Source of the DNA: Cupriavidus necator A5-1 | Lineage (GTDB): Bacteria; Pseudomonadota; Gammaproteobacteria; Burkholderiales; Burkholderiaceae | Length of the DNA: 64,000 nt | Reading direction: 5' to 3' | Assembly (NCBI RefSeq): GCF_000744095.1 | Contig: NZ_JQLI01000001.1 | Location: forward strand, 434,001-498,000 | Shown: one piece after another, positions 19,046-27,074 of the stretch | Layout of the letters: every line of letters begins with the position of its first letter | Numbering within the stretch: the first letter of the stretch is position 1 | Notes under the pieces: model-generated | The model's input: the letters and a program-made list of their open reading frames with translations, nothing else | Databases searched by the model: none | Told to the model about the DNA's origin: nothing | Made by a program: the position numbers and the translations under genes

Positions 19046-19190
19046 TACGAAATGTTGGCACTTTGCTTCGTTCTACGGGAATGCAGTGGCGGATATCGCC
19101 AGGCAGTGCTGCGATTTCCATCCCATGGGCGCGGTAGGCCAAGGCTGGTCATGCATCGCGCGATCTCGACGGTCCGGCGTTTCGGCAGGC
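19046..19190. other. Unassigned stretch after the intron tail
   Basis: About 145 bases, presumably the former 3' exon of the intron relic. One plus frame reads HFASFYGNAVADIARQCCD and may be a gene fragment, but no family is recognised. Confidence 0.3.
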
Positions 19191-20102
19191 TCAGTTCCGG
19201 TCGAACGCCGTCACCTTGGGTAGCACCACAGCGAGATAGTCCACCAGTGTGCGGACCGCCGGCAGCAGGCCCGTGCGATATGGAATCAGGGCGGTGATAT
19301 GGGCGTCCGCGGCGATCCATTCCGGCAATATCTGCCGCAGCGCGCCGGCCTTCAGTTCGTCTTGGCAGACGTATCCCGGCAGCGCTGCGACGCCGACGTT
19401 CGCGCACGCGGCCTCTTTCAGCGACATCAGGCTGTTGCTCTCGAATCTCGGTTCAAAGTGCGCGGTGACCACGCGCTTGTCTGGGCCCTGCAACGGCCAC
19501 TGCCGCGCGCACTTGCCCGCCATGGCGATGATGGCGTGAGATGCCAGGTCCTCGGGTTGCGTCGGCACGGACGTTCGTTCCAGATAGTCGGGCCCCGCGA
19601 AGAGATACCACGGTGTCCTGGCCAGCGGATGCTGGATCAGGTTGGAGTCCTGCAGCTGGCCGACATGACCCCGGATCGCCAGGTCGAATCCCTCGCCGAC
19701 GATGTCCACGATCCTGTCCGTGGCGGTTTCGTCGATTCTCACCTTGGGGTGGTCGGAGAGGAAGGTCGGCAGGACGTGGCGTAGCGCGAACTGGGCAATG
19801 TCCGCAGCCGTCGTCACGCGGATCACGCCGCTCGGCTCCGCCAGCCGCTGGCGCATGGCTTCCTCGGCAAGCTCGGAACTCTGCAGCAGCGCCACGGCGT
19901 ACTGGTAGAACTCCTGGCCCACCTCCGTCATCGCAAACTGGCGCGACGTCCGGTTGATGAGCCGCACGCTCAGCGAGGCTTCCAGTTCCTTCACGCGGTG
20001 ACTCAGCGTTGACTTCGGAAGCCGGAGCGCCTCGCCCGCCGCGGTGAATCCGCCGCGGTCGACCACCTGCACGAAGTAATAGACGTCCTTCAGATCTAGC
20101 AT
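19191..20102 (-). CDS. LysR-type transcriptional regulator of the aromatic cluster
   Basis: Encodes 303 residues. The N-terminal helix-turn-helix is at residues 15-45 (GGFTAAGEALRLPKSTLSHR), followed by the linker helix and a periplasmic-binding-protein-like effector domain (VRIDETATDRIVDIVGEGFD). It is divergent from the ring-cleaving dioxygenase gene with 324 bases between the starts, the usual arrangement for a LysR regulator and its target. Inference: it activates the dioxygenase-wrbA unit in response to a pathway intermediate, as LinR or PcpR do for related clusters. Confidence 0.9.
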   Translation of the reverse strand: MLDLKDVYYFVQVVDRGGFTAAGEALRLPKSTLSHRVKELEASLSVRLINRTSRQFAMTEVGQEFYQYAVALLQSSELAEEAMRQRLAEPSGVIRVTTAADIAQFALRHVLPTFLSDHPKVRIDETATDRIVDIVGEGFDLAIRGHVGQLQDSNLIQHPLARTPWYLFAGPDYLERTSVPTQPEDLASHAIIAMAGKCARQWPLQGPDKRVVTAHFEPRFESNSLMSLKEAACANVGVAALPGYVCQDELKAGALRQILPEWIAADAHITALIPYRTGLLPAVRTLVDYLAVVLPKVTAFDRN

Positions 20103-20426
20103 GGCATGGCGACTCGCCGGCCATTCCAGTGCCGGCGGCGTTCGTTGCGGGAGTGAGTGGGTGACGCCCGATCATACTCCAGCGCTGGCGCCCACTGCCG
20201 CCCGGGCAATCCTTGGCGCCGTGCCGCGTCTGCATCCCGACAGCCTCGGGAATTGCCCATCCGGCGCCATCGCGCGCACCGCGCCTTACAGGGCGGCATT
20301 GTCCAAGTTTGCCGAACCCTGCGTCCAACCCGTGACGACTGCCCAATTGGTATCTGCCGTCTTAAGCTGTTGCACAGGAGCGGCTATGCGCTGTTTCTAC
20401 ATGCCTATTTCAAACTGGAGAGGACA

Positions 20427-21377
20427 ATGTCAATGCTCAAGGGATTTCATCACCTGACCGCCGGCGTGAGGCACGCGCAGGAGGATGTGGACTTCTACGT
20501 CAAGTTGCTCGGGCAGAGCCTCGTGAAGAAGACCGTGCTTCTCGACGGAGAGGATCCCATCTACCACCTTTACTACGGCAACGCGAATGGCGATCCGGGG
20601 ACCCTGGTGACGTCGTTCCCGTTCCGCCAGCGGGGGGTCATGGCGCGTCAGGGATCGGGCCAGGTGCGGGTCATCAACTACTCGGTCCCCACGGGCTCGC
20701 TCGAGTTCTGGCGCAGCCGCTTCGATGCCATGGACGTGCCGTATGACAGCGAGATCGTCGAGCGCTTCGGAGAGCGCCGCCAGCGGTTCCAACATCCGTG
20801 CGGCATCGAGTTCGATCTCGTCGAAACGGATCTCGACCCGCGTCCGGCTTGCGTGGCCAGCGATATCCCCGAAGTCCATGCCATCCGTGGCGTGCACAGC
20901 ATCACGCTGTCGCTGCGGGATGTCGCCGAATCGATCCGCTTCATGAGCGAAGCGATCGGTTTCCGGAACGTAGGCCAGGCGGGACCCTACTACCGCTTCG
21001 AGACGTACACCGGCGGCCCGGGCACAATCGTCGAGTTCCTGCATGAGCCGGACCGGCACCAGGGCTCGTCGATCTACGGCGAAGGCACGGTCCACCATGT
21101 GGCCTTCGCGGTGGACAACGTGGAACAGCAGGCGATCCTGAAGGAGAAGCTGTTTGCCCTGGGCTACATCGATACGTCCGAATCGGTGCACCGCAACTAC
21201 TTCCGCTCGATGTACTTCAAGATGCCCGGCGGCGTCATGTTCGAGGCGACGACCACCGACATCGGCTTCGCGATCGATGAAGCGCCCGGCCATTTTGGCG
21301 AGGAGTTTCAGCTCCCGCCCTGGCTGGCAGATCGCAAAGACGAACTGCTGGGCCGGCTCGAGCCCATCTCTGCATGA
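20427..21377 (+). CDS. VOC-family ring-cleaving (hydroquinone 1,2-) dioxygenase
   Basis: Start at the ATG at 20427 (MSMLKGFHHLTAG) after GAGAGGA; 316 residues. Two vicinal-oxygen-chelate domains (about 1-140 and 150-300). Probable Fe(II) ligands are H9 in GFHHLTAG, H223 or H224 in TVHHVAFAV and E273 in MFEATTTD, at positions matching those known for PcpA-type hydroquinone dioxygenases. These open substituted hydroquinones between carbons 1 and 2 to give maleylacetate or acyl products. The gene overlaps the wrbA start by four bases, and a maleylacetate-reductase-like gene is nearby, supporting a hydroquinone-type substrate. The substituent (amino, chloro, methyl) cannot be read from sequence. 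Confidence 0.88.
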   Translation: MSMLKGFHHLTAGVRHAQEDVDFYVKLLGQSLVKKTVLLDGEDPIYHLYYGNANGDPGTLVTSFPFRQRGVMARQGSGQVRVINYSVPTGSLEFWRSRFDAMDVPYDSEIVERFGERRQRFQHPCGIEFDLVETDLDPRPACVASDIPEVHAIRGVHSITLSLRDVAESIRFMSEAIGFRNVGQAGPYYRFETYTGGPGTIVEFLHEPDRHQGSSIYGEGTVHHVAFAVDNVEQQAILKEKLFALGYIDTSESVHRNYFRSMYFKMPGGVMFEATTTDIGFAIDEAPGHFGEEFQLPPWLADRKDELLGRLEPISA

Positions 21378-22021
21378 CGTTGCCGGGGATCGATATGCGG
21401 AAGCCGAAAGTACTGATCGTTTTCTATTCACGGAACAGCTCCACCGAGATGCTGGCCAAGGCGGTCGCCGAGGGGGCCCTCGAGGCTGGCGCCGAACTCC
21501 GCATGCGGCGTGTGCGGGAGGTCGTCGGCCCCGACGTCATGCGGCAGGCTCCAGGCTGGCTCGAAAGCGCCACGGAGATGAACGCGATATATGAAGCGCC
21601 GACGGAGGCCGATGCCGAGTGGGCCGATGCCATCGTGTTCGGGACGCCAACGCGCTTCGGATCGATCTCGACGGAGCTCAAGGCTTATATCGACGGGCTC
21701 GGCGGCCTCTGGTTCCAGGGAAAGCTCAACGGCAAGGTGGGCTCTGTATTTGGCTCCACGTCGTCGCGCCACGGAGGCAACGAAGCCACACTGCTGTCGA
21801 TCTACACGCCGATGGCGCACCTGGGCCTGATCATCGTGCCGCTGGGCTATGCTGACGCCGTGATGTTCAAGGCCGGCACCCCGTATGGCGCGACCCATGT
21901 CTCGCACCGTGATACCGTGAAGCCCGACGACGACCACCTGGCGGTTGCCCGATTCCAGGGCCGCAGGGTGACGACCGTCGCCCGTGCCTTGCACGTCCAG
22001 TCGCAGCCCGTGGCAGCCTGA
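21374..22021 (+). CDS. wrbA: WrbA-type NAD(P)H:quinone oxidoreductase
   Basis: Encodes 215 residues; the ATG overlaps the dioxygenase stop as ATGA, indicating translational coupling. Flavodoxin-like fold with the FMN phosphate loop in VFYSRNSSTEMLA, the GTPTRFGSISTELK loop and the GSTSSRHGGNEAT segment characteristic of WrbA. It reduces benzoquinones to hydroquinones by two electrons. In this cluster it would keep the ring-cleavage substrate reduced, the role of PcpD-like or quinone reductase partners in chlorophenol pathways (inference). Confidence 0.92.
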   Translation: MTLPGIDMRKPKVLIVFYSRNSSTEMLAKAVAEGALEAGAELRMRRVREVVGPDVMRQAPGWLESATEMNAIYEAPTEADAEWADAIVFGTPTRFGSISTELKAYIDGLGGLWFQGKLNGKVGSVFGSTSSRHGGNEATLLSIYTPMAHLGLIIVPLGYADAVMFKAGTPYGATHVSHRDTVKPDDDHLAVARFQGRRVTTVARALHVQSQPVAA

Positions 22022-22045
22022 AAGTAAAAGCCTGATGGTAAAAAA

Positions 22046-22070
22046 GGGCGGAGACTCGCAGTCTCCGCCC
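22046..22070 (-). terminator. Strong hairpin between convergent wrbA and GST/TDO transcripts
   Basis: A perfect 11-bp GC-rich stem (arms 22046-22056 and 22060-22070) with a three-base loop. On the minus strand it is followed by five T (the A run at 22041-22045), so it is a good intrinsic terminator for the minus-strand GST-TDO-dehydrogenase unit and may also stop wrbA readthrough. Confidence 0.85.
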
Positions 22071-22113
22071 GATTCCTGCATCGGCACAGGCCGATGACAC
22101 GATGGCAACCAGC

Positions 22114-22660
22114 TCAGGCTGGCGCAGTCTCCACGCAGCTTGCCGTGGCATCGATCTGGCGCGATGGCGGTAGCGAGTCGATCGTGGCGCGGACCGCCTC
22201 CTTGCAGAGGGAATGGCGCTTGACCAGTGCATCGACATAGCGGGCAACGTTGGGCAGGTCGTCCCACATCGACGTGAGCCCCAGATACGCCAGCCGCACC
22301 AGCTTGACACCCCAAAGCACATCGCCAAGGGCGAACGCGCATCCCGCGAGATACGGGGCTGGTGCGGAACCCGGCGTGCGGTCCAGCGCCTTCAACACGC
22401 CTTCGACGTGATGGCGTGCGGTGCGCTGGAATGCGGCATCGCGGCGGACCGCAATGCCGCCTCGTTCCTTCGCGATCTTGGTGCGACAGGCGGCAACAAG
22501 TCCTGCGTCCGCGGCATGGTTGGCGATCATGGACTCGAGCGCCGCGATCTTGTGATCGTAGGCCGTTTCCATGACCGTCTTGAGCGCGTCACTCCGCAGC
22601 CCGGGCGTTTCCCTGTCCGCGGGCGTGCGGACACACCGCAGGCGGATCGCCGATGAAGCC
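22114..22660 (-). pseudogene. Glutathione S-transferase C-terminal domain fragment (LinD/PcpC-like)
   Basis: An open minus frame contains the all-helical GST C-terminal domain: ALKTVMETAYDHKIAALES, HHVEGVLKALDRT, YLAGCAFALGDVLWGV and WDDLPNVARYVDAL. An ATG at 22572 would give 152 residues, but there is no thioredoxin-like N-terminal domain upstream; instead the frame meets the end of the TDO-like gene near 22660. The fragment resembles the C-terminus of glutathione-dependent reductive dehalogenases/isomerases of hydroquinone pathways (family memory, moderate). Without the glutathione-binding domain it should be inactive. Confidence 0.65.
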
Positions 22661-23497
22661 GCGCGCAGACCAGAGTTCCGGGAACGGGATCTCGTTCATA
22701 GTCGGCATGAGCCAGGCAATGCCCTCGGTGCCGAAGTAGGCTGGCCGGGCGCCGAACGTCCGGCGCGTTGCCATCAGGTGCAGGTGCTTCCACGCGGAGA
22801 ATCCCTCCGCGATATCGGCCAGCGTCTCGCCGAGCTGCTGCAGTTCCCGGTGCTCGTCCGGGTTGGCGTAGACGTCGCGCCAGACGTTCTCGACCGCCTT
22901 GTCCGGCGTGTAGGGCACACTGAAATCGCGGTCGAGTACCACCGCCGGCACGGCGAAGCCCTTGCGGCCCAGGTGGGCGAGCACGTCGTCATACAGGCTC
23001 GGCTCTGCCAGCGCCTTGCTGAGTTGTTCCCAGCGCCGGGGTTGCGGCAGGAAGTGCTGCAGGTGCTCCCCCTGCTTGATGCCGAGCAGGTAGACCATCT
23101 GCCGGTACGTCCAGCCCTGGAGGGCGGTGTCCTTGCCGTACTTCGGGCCAACGCAGGACAGGATGGCCAGCAGGTCGACAGGCGTCATCCACGCGATGGA
23201 GCGCCATGTGGCATTGAGCGGCTCGTGGTGGGCGACGACGCGCCGCAGCGTCCGGCAGGCCCCGGTCAGGTCATCGGCACGCAATTGCGCCTGCGCGGCC
23301 TGTATTTCCTTGATGATCAGCATCCAGTACAGCTCGGACACCTGCGCCGATACGATCCAGGCGTGCTCGCCGGGATGATCGCTGACCGGGTGCTGCAGCG
23401 AGTGGAGCACGTCTGTCTGTAACCAGTCACTGTATGGCGTATGCCCGGCTGGCGTTCCGGCCGGCGCCGGGGATGCGGGCTTGACGGTATCGTTCAC
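22589..23497 (-). CDS. Tryptophan-2,3-dioxygenase-like haem protein with altered distal site
   Basis: GTG start at 23497, coupled to the upstream small ORF by a GTGA overlap; 302 residues. TDO fold markers in order: YSDWLQTDVLHSLQHPVSDHP (22-42), SAQVSELYWMLIIKEIQ (50-66), TALQGWTYRQMVYLLG (124-139), and the proximal-haem region SAWKHLHLMATRRTFG (234-249; H240). In true TDO the second segment reads HQTSELW; here the distal His is Ala51, while the Arg of the FR motif is kept (R132). The last 25 residues (after FPELWSARG) look foreign where the GST fragment joins. A heme-dependent aromatic oxygenase acting on a pathway intermediate is inferred; tryptophan as substrate is doubtful. Confidence 0.75.
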   Translation of the reverse strand: MNDTVKPASPAPAGTPAGHTPYSDWLQTDVLHSLQHPVSDHPGEHAWIVSAQVSELYWMLIIKEIQAAQAQLRADDLTGACRTLRRVVAHHEPLNATWRSIAWMTPVDLLAILSCVGPKYGKDTALQGWTYRQMVYLLGIKQGEHLQHFLPQPRRWEQLSKALAEPSLYDDVLAHLGRKGFAVPAVVLDRDFSVPYTPDKAVENVWRDVYANPDEHRELQQLGETLADIAEGFSAWKHLHLMATRRTFGARPAYFGTEGIAWLMPTMNEIPFPELWSARGFIGDPPAVCPHARGQGNARAAE

Positions 23498-23670
23498 TTT
23501 GGTCTCCTCGTGGTGGTGGGGTCAGGCAAGTTTTGTGGAACGGCGACGGTCCGCAGCATCGACTCCATCTGCGTCAGGCCTGTCGCGGTGATCTGCCGAC
23601 TGGCCAGGGCATCGAGCGCGTGGCGCAGGCCGACGGGATGCGGGAAGCTGTCGGATGGCTGGCCGGTCAT
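23494..23670 (-). CDS. 58-residue coupled protein between dehydrogenase and TDO-like gene
   Basis: ATG at 23670 overlaps the dehydrogenase stop (TAATG), and its TGA overlaps the TDO-like GTG start (GTGA). The product (MTGQPSDSFPHPVGLRHALD and onward to TTTRRPK) is polar, has one predicted amphipathic helix around residues 13-45 (LRHALDALASRQITATGLTQ) and no cysteine pair, signal or known motif. Coupling on both sides argues that it is translated. Its role is unknown; it may be an assembly or regulatory partner of the TDO-like enzyme. Confidence 0.6.
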   Translation of the reverse strand: MTGQPSDSFPHPVGLRHALDALASRQITATGLTQMESMLRTVAVPQNLPDPTTTRRPK

Positions 23671-24788
23671 TACCACAGGCTCTCCAACAGCGCATCCAGC
23701 TTCGTGCCGGCATCCTCGCCAAGGTCGCCGACCTCGGAGGGATAGTTCTGCTTGAGCAGGGCCGCCATCTCGGGAAGCTTCGCCCGATCGAAATCGAGGT
23801 CGCCGAGCCGGCTCGGCAATTCCAGTGCGTCCACGGCTGCCTCAATGCGGTCAGCGAGGAATGCGGCGGGCGTGCGGCTGCCACGGTCCGTGGAGAAAAT
23901 CTCAAGCTTTCGGCCATAGGCGTCGGCGCAGGCGCGGATGACGGGCGCCAGCGCAATGCATGATGTCACGCTGTGCGGGACCCCGAACGTCCCGCCGAGG
24001 ATGTGCCCGATGCGATGGCTCAGGCCGTAGATGACCGAAGCAGGATAGAAGTAACACTGCCACGCGGCGAGCTGAAGCTGCAGCAGGTCGTCGGTCGACA
24101 CGTGGCCGCCCGCGATGGCCTCGCGCGTTTCGAGCTTGCGCGGCCACTTCTCCAGCACGGCAAGGAAGCGCTCCACGCCCCTGGCGGCCAGGATGGCGTG
24201 AGGGTGATCCACGTCGACCCGGCGCATGCCTTCCACCGCATGGTCGATCCCCTTGATGGCCGAACTCAGCAGCAGCATACGTGGGGTGTCGACAATCATC
24301 CGGGGATCGATCACCACCAGCCTGGGTGTCGTTTCGCGCACGGCATAACTGCGCTTGAACTTCTGGGGACCGTCCGTTTCCGTCACCCCGAAGTAGTGGG
24401 AGAACTCCGAACCCGACAGGGTCGTCGGAATCGCGGCAATGGGCAGGTAGCGGCCTGTCTGCTGGAAATGCTGGTAGGAGACTGCCTTTGCGGCGTCGAG
24501 TACAGAGCCGCCGCCGAGGGCGATGATCGATCCCGCATTGGCCTCGATGCATGCACGCAGTCCGTCGCGTACGGCGAAATCGGGCACATGCGGCGGCAGG
24601 CCGGTGAAAGTGCCCACGCCGTCGCCGATGGCAGGCTGCAAGTGGTCGCGGTCCAATGCCTCAAGGAATTCCACCGTGAACGTCATCGGACGGCGGATAC
24701 CGTAGTTCCCCATGGAGGGGGCGACGGTTTTCAGCACGTCGTGTCCCCACACAATCTCTTCCTGCGGCAAGCATTTCAACTGGTTCAT
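23670..24788 (-). CDS. Iron-containing-alcohol-dehydrogenase-family maleylacetate reductase-like enzyme
   Basis: Encodes 372 residues. The NAD-binding signature is ALGGGSVLDAAKA and the second-domain motifs are IPTTLSGSEFSHYFGVT and GLSHRIGHILGGTFGVPHS. The first metal-ligand region reads IKGIDHAVEG, in which the Asp four residues before His of true Fe-alcohol dehydrogenases is Lys. Metal-independent maleylacetate reductases also lack this Asp. It would reduce maleylacetate-type ring-cleavage products to oxoadipate with NAD(P)H, directly after the dioxygenase. First gene of the minus-strand unit dehydrogenase, 58-residue ORF, TDO-like, GST. Confidence 0.82.
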   Translation of the reverse strand: MNQLKCLPQEEIVWGHDVLKTVAPSMGNYGIRRPMTFTVEFLEALDRDHLQPAIGDGVGTFTGLPPHVPDFAVRDGLRACIEANAGSIIALGGGSVLDAAKAVSYQHFQQTGRYLPIAAIPTTLSGSEFSHYFGVTETDGPQKFKRSYAVRETTPRLVVIDPRMIVDTPRMLLLSSAIKGIDHAVEGMRRVDVDHPHAILAARGVERFLAVLEKWPRKLETREAIAGGHVSTDDLLQLQLAAWQCYFYPASVIYGLSHRIGHILGGTFGVPHSVTSCIALAPVIRACADAYGRKLEIFSTDRGSRTPAAFLADRIEAAVDALELPSRLGDLDFDRAKLPEMAALLKQNYPSEVGDLGEDAGTKLDALLESLW

Positions 24789-24936
24789 TCCACGTCTCCA
24801 CCATGTTCTCGTATGCGATCGGGGCTCCGATCCCGAGTAGGAAGATAGGCGAATCGGGTTCGCGCGTGCGCGCGGAATTGGAGAACGGAGCGTTCAGGAT
24901 TTTGGACGCCGGACATGTGCGGATGGGCGACTGTCG

Positions 24937-24955
24937 TTCGTTGTTTCCGAACGAA
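24937..24955. promoter_or_regulatory. Inverted repeat in the divergent dehydrogenase/nitroreductase promoter region
   Basis: TTCGTT and AACGAA are separated by seven bases, midway in the 250-base region between two divergent starts. Size and position suit a LysR-type operator half-site pair, but the regulator was not identified. Confidence 0.4.
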
Positions 24956-25040
24956 GCTTTCAAGTTTCGCCATCTTCACAAGGCAGCGGACGTGTCTATG
25001 ATCTTTCCACCATAGCGACCCCCACCACGAGAACGGAGAC

Positions 25041-25730
25041 ATGAAGATGGAGGCAATCCAGATTACAGAAACGCTGATTCGCGGACGCCACAGCAAGCGC
25101 GGCTTCCTTGACCAGTCGGTGCCGATCGAGACTGTCAGGGACATCCTGTCGGTCGCGAAATACGCGCCGAGTTCGAGCAACACGCAGCCCTGGCGCTGCT
25201 ATGTGCTGACCGGAAAGGCTCGCGAGAAGATTGCGGGAGCCGCGGTCGAGGCGTATCGCGCCGATCCTGAGGGACTGGCGCCCGAATACCCGTTCTTTCC
25301 AAAGGAATTGCCGGCGCCATTCTCGTCGCGCTTCAATACATTTCGCGGGATGCTGGGCGATGCGCAGGGCGTGCACAGGAGCGATATCGTCGGGCGCCGG
25401 CGCGACGTCGAACGGCAGTTCCGGTTCTTCGATGCGCCAGTGGGACTGATCTTCACCATGGACCGGCGCCTGGAATGGGCCAGCTTCATCTGCTACGGCT
25501 GCTTTCTCCAGAACATCATGCTGGCCGCGCGCGCCCGGGGGCTGGACACCTGCCCGCAGCAGATCTGGTCGCTGCAATCGGCGGTCCTTCGTGAAGGCCT
25601 CGCCATTCCCGACGAGGAGATGATCGTGGCCGGAATGTCACTCGGCTATGCAGATAACAGTTTTCCGGAAAACAACATGGAGCTTCGCAAGCTGGAACTG
25701 GACGAGTTCGTCTCGTTCGTCAATCGCTGA
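25041..25730 (+). CDS. FMN nitroreductase (PnbA/nitrobenzoate-reductase type)
   Basis: The start at 25041 (MKMEAIQITETLIRGRHSKR) follows GAACGGAGAC; 229 residues. FMN-contacting motifs are RHSKRGF near residue 17 and APSSSNTQPWRC near 44, and the C-terminal IVAGMSLGYAD is typical. Such enzymes reduce nitro groups to hydroxylamines with NAD(P)H. In this cluster it would convert a nitroaromatic into a hydroxylamino compound that could be rearranged to an aminohydroquinone, as in the m-nitrophenol route known from Cupriavidus. No mutase gene was seen, so the link is an inference. Confidence 0.88.
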   Translation: MKMEAIQITETLIRGRHSKRGFLDQSVPIETVRDILSVAKYAPSSSNTQPWRCYVLTGKAREKIAGAAVEAYRADPEGLAPEYPFFPKELPAPFSSRFNTFRGMLGDAQGVHRSDIVGRRRDVERQFRFFDAPVGLIFTMDRRLEWASFICYGCFLQNIMLAARARGLDTCPQQIWSLQSAVLREGLAIPDEEMIVAGMSLGYADNSFPENNMELRKLELDEFVSFVNR

Positions 25731-25908
25731 CACGGGGAACCGTCCAGGTCGCTCCTTGACCTGGAAAAGCGCGAAGAAGCGATAGCCATCGTTAGCCAGT
25801 CTCGGCAAGTTGCGGAGATGTCGAATAGTTATCGTAGGCGCGCTTGACCGGCTGATGCGGATGCCCGGAGCCCTCAGCCGAAAAAGAGAATAAAGAGACG
25901 GAGGAGAC

Positions 25909-26818
25909 ATGATTAAAGTGCCCGCGAGATTTTTGGCGGTGGTTGCGCTCGCATGCTTGCTCGCCTCGAAGGTCGAGGCAACCGAGAATGGACAGACCAG
26001 TTACCCTATGGGCGTCAATACCGTATTGAATGGAATATTGCCACCGCCTGGTGAAACCCAGTTTTACAATTACACGCTCCACTACGATGCCAGAAAGTTC
26101 GCTGGCCCGAATGGAGAAAGTCTCCTGCCCGGGTTCCAGTTGAACGCGTTTGTTGACGCCCCGCGTGTCATTCATACATGGGGCACCACACTCGGCCCCT
26201 TTACTGTGTCCAGTGGTGTAATCGTCCCAATCGTTCATCTCCGAGCGGACACGCCAGGCGGCAGCGGAAAGCGCAATGGAATTGGAGACATCATCCTTGA
26301 GCCGTGGCTGATTGGTTATTCAAATCCATCGCGATCATTCTTCGCCTTCCTGGCCACCGATATTGCAGTGCCGAGCGGGTCCTACTCCGCCAACCGAGTG
26401 GCGAACACTGGCCGGAATACATATGCACTGATGCCGCACCTCAGTACGACATGGTTCCCTACGCCCGCAGTTGAAGTCTCTACCACCACGCTCGTAGAGA
26501 TCAGTTCACCGAATTCAGCGACTCGATATCACTCTGGCGCTGTTGCAGCACTTGAGTATCTTGTTGGCTATTCGCTTAACAGCAAGTTCCAGATCGGACT
26601 TCAGGGATATCTGCTGAAGCAGTTTACCGATGACAAAGTCAACGGCACGCCCGTACCAGGGGATGGGTTTCGCGGAAAAGCTGTCGCAGTCGGGCCGCAA
26701 CTACGATACATGTGGTCGCCGGCGGCCGGCATTGTGTTCAAGTATCAGCGCGAGTTCGACGTGCAAGAATCGGCCGCAAGGCAACAAGTTTTGGGTTGAA
26801 CTGTGCTTCCCTCTTTGA
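25909..26818 (+). pseudogene. Outer-membrane channel of the phenol-MetA-pathway family, C-terminal frameshift
   Basis: ATG at 25909 after GGAGGAGAC. Signal peptide MIKVPARFLAVVALACLLAS and beyond, with cleavage near VEA. The barrel has strands typical of PF13557 proteins (GIGDIILEPWLIGY, VGPQLRYMWSPAAGIVFKYQ) that import hydrophobic aromatics. The frame ends early at 26799 because of an extra G near 26770; without it the last strand would read NRPQGNKFWVELCFPL and stop at 26818, matching the family. The lost aromatic C-terminal residue is needed for BAM-dependent assembly, so function is probably impaired. Confidence 0.75.
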
Positions 26819-26938
26819 TCGGAAAGCTGCGTCACAGCCTCGGTCCGCAATTGTTTGAGCAACTGTTGCTGGCGGGTGATATTAACCAGTGTAACCAGCA
26901 GCGTCCCCGATGTAGCTGTCTGCCCAGCTAAGGGCCAC

Positions 26939-27060
26939 TAACAAAACTCCTCAACGAATCGGGAGGAGATGACAGCGCAGGCGAGCATGAGCAGAGCGAG
27001 ATGGATATCGAGGCGACGTTCGAAGCGAATGCGCAGCTTGCCGAACCCGGCAAGCTGCGC
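26939..27060 (-). pseudogene. IS5-family transposase C-terminal relic
   Basis: The minus strand reads KLRIRFERRLDIHLALLML and ACAVISSRFVEEF before a TAG at 26939, the usual end of IS5-family transposases. Only about 38 residues remain. A perfect 13-bp hairpin (27031-27060) sits at its upstream edge. Confidence 0.75.
27031..27060. repeat. Perfect 13-bp hairpin at a relic junction
   Basis: Arms 27031-27043 and 27048-27060 are exact inverted copies around AACC. It lies where the IS5 relic meets the ferritin-like fragment, and one arm duplicates transposase coding sequence. Confidence 0.7.
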
Positions 27061-27074
27061 GTGCGTGCGCAACC

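Noticed and set aside
20430..21431. Minus-strand open frame of 333 codons
   Set aside because: Exact antisense of the ring-cleaving dioxygenase with no motif of its own.
22589..23497. A normal kynurenine-pathway kynA gene
   Set aside because: The distal His motif is replaced, and neither kynurenine formamidase nor kynureninase is nearby.
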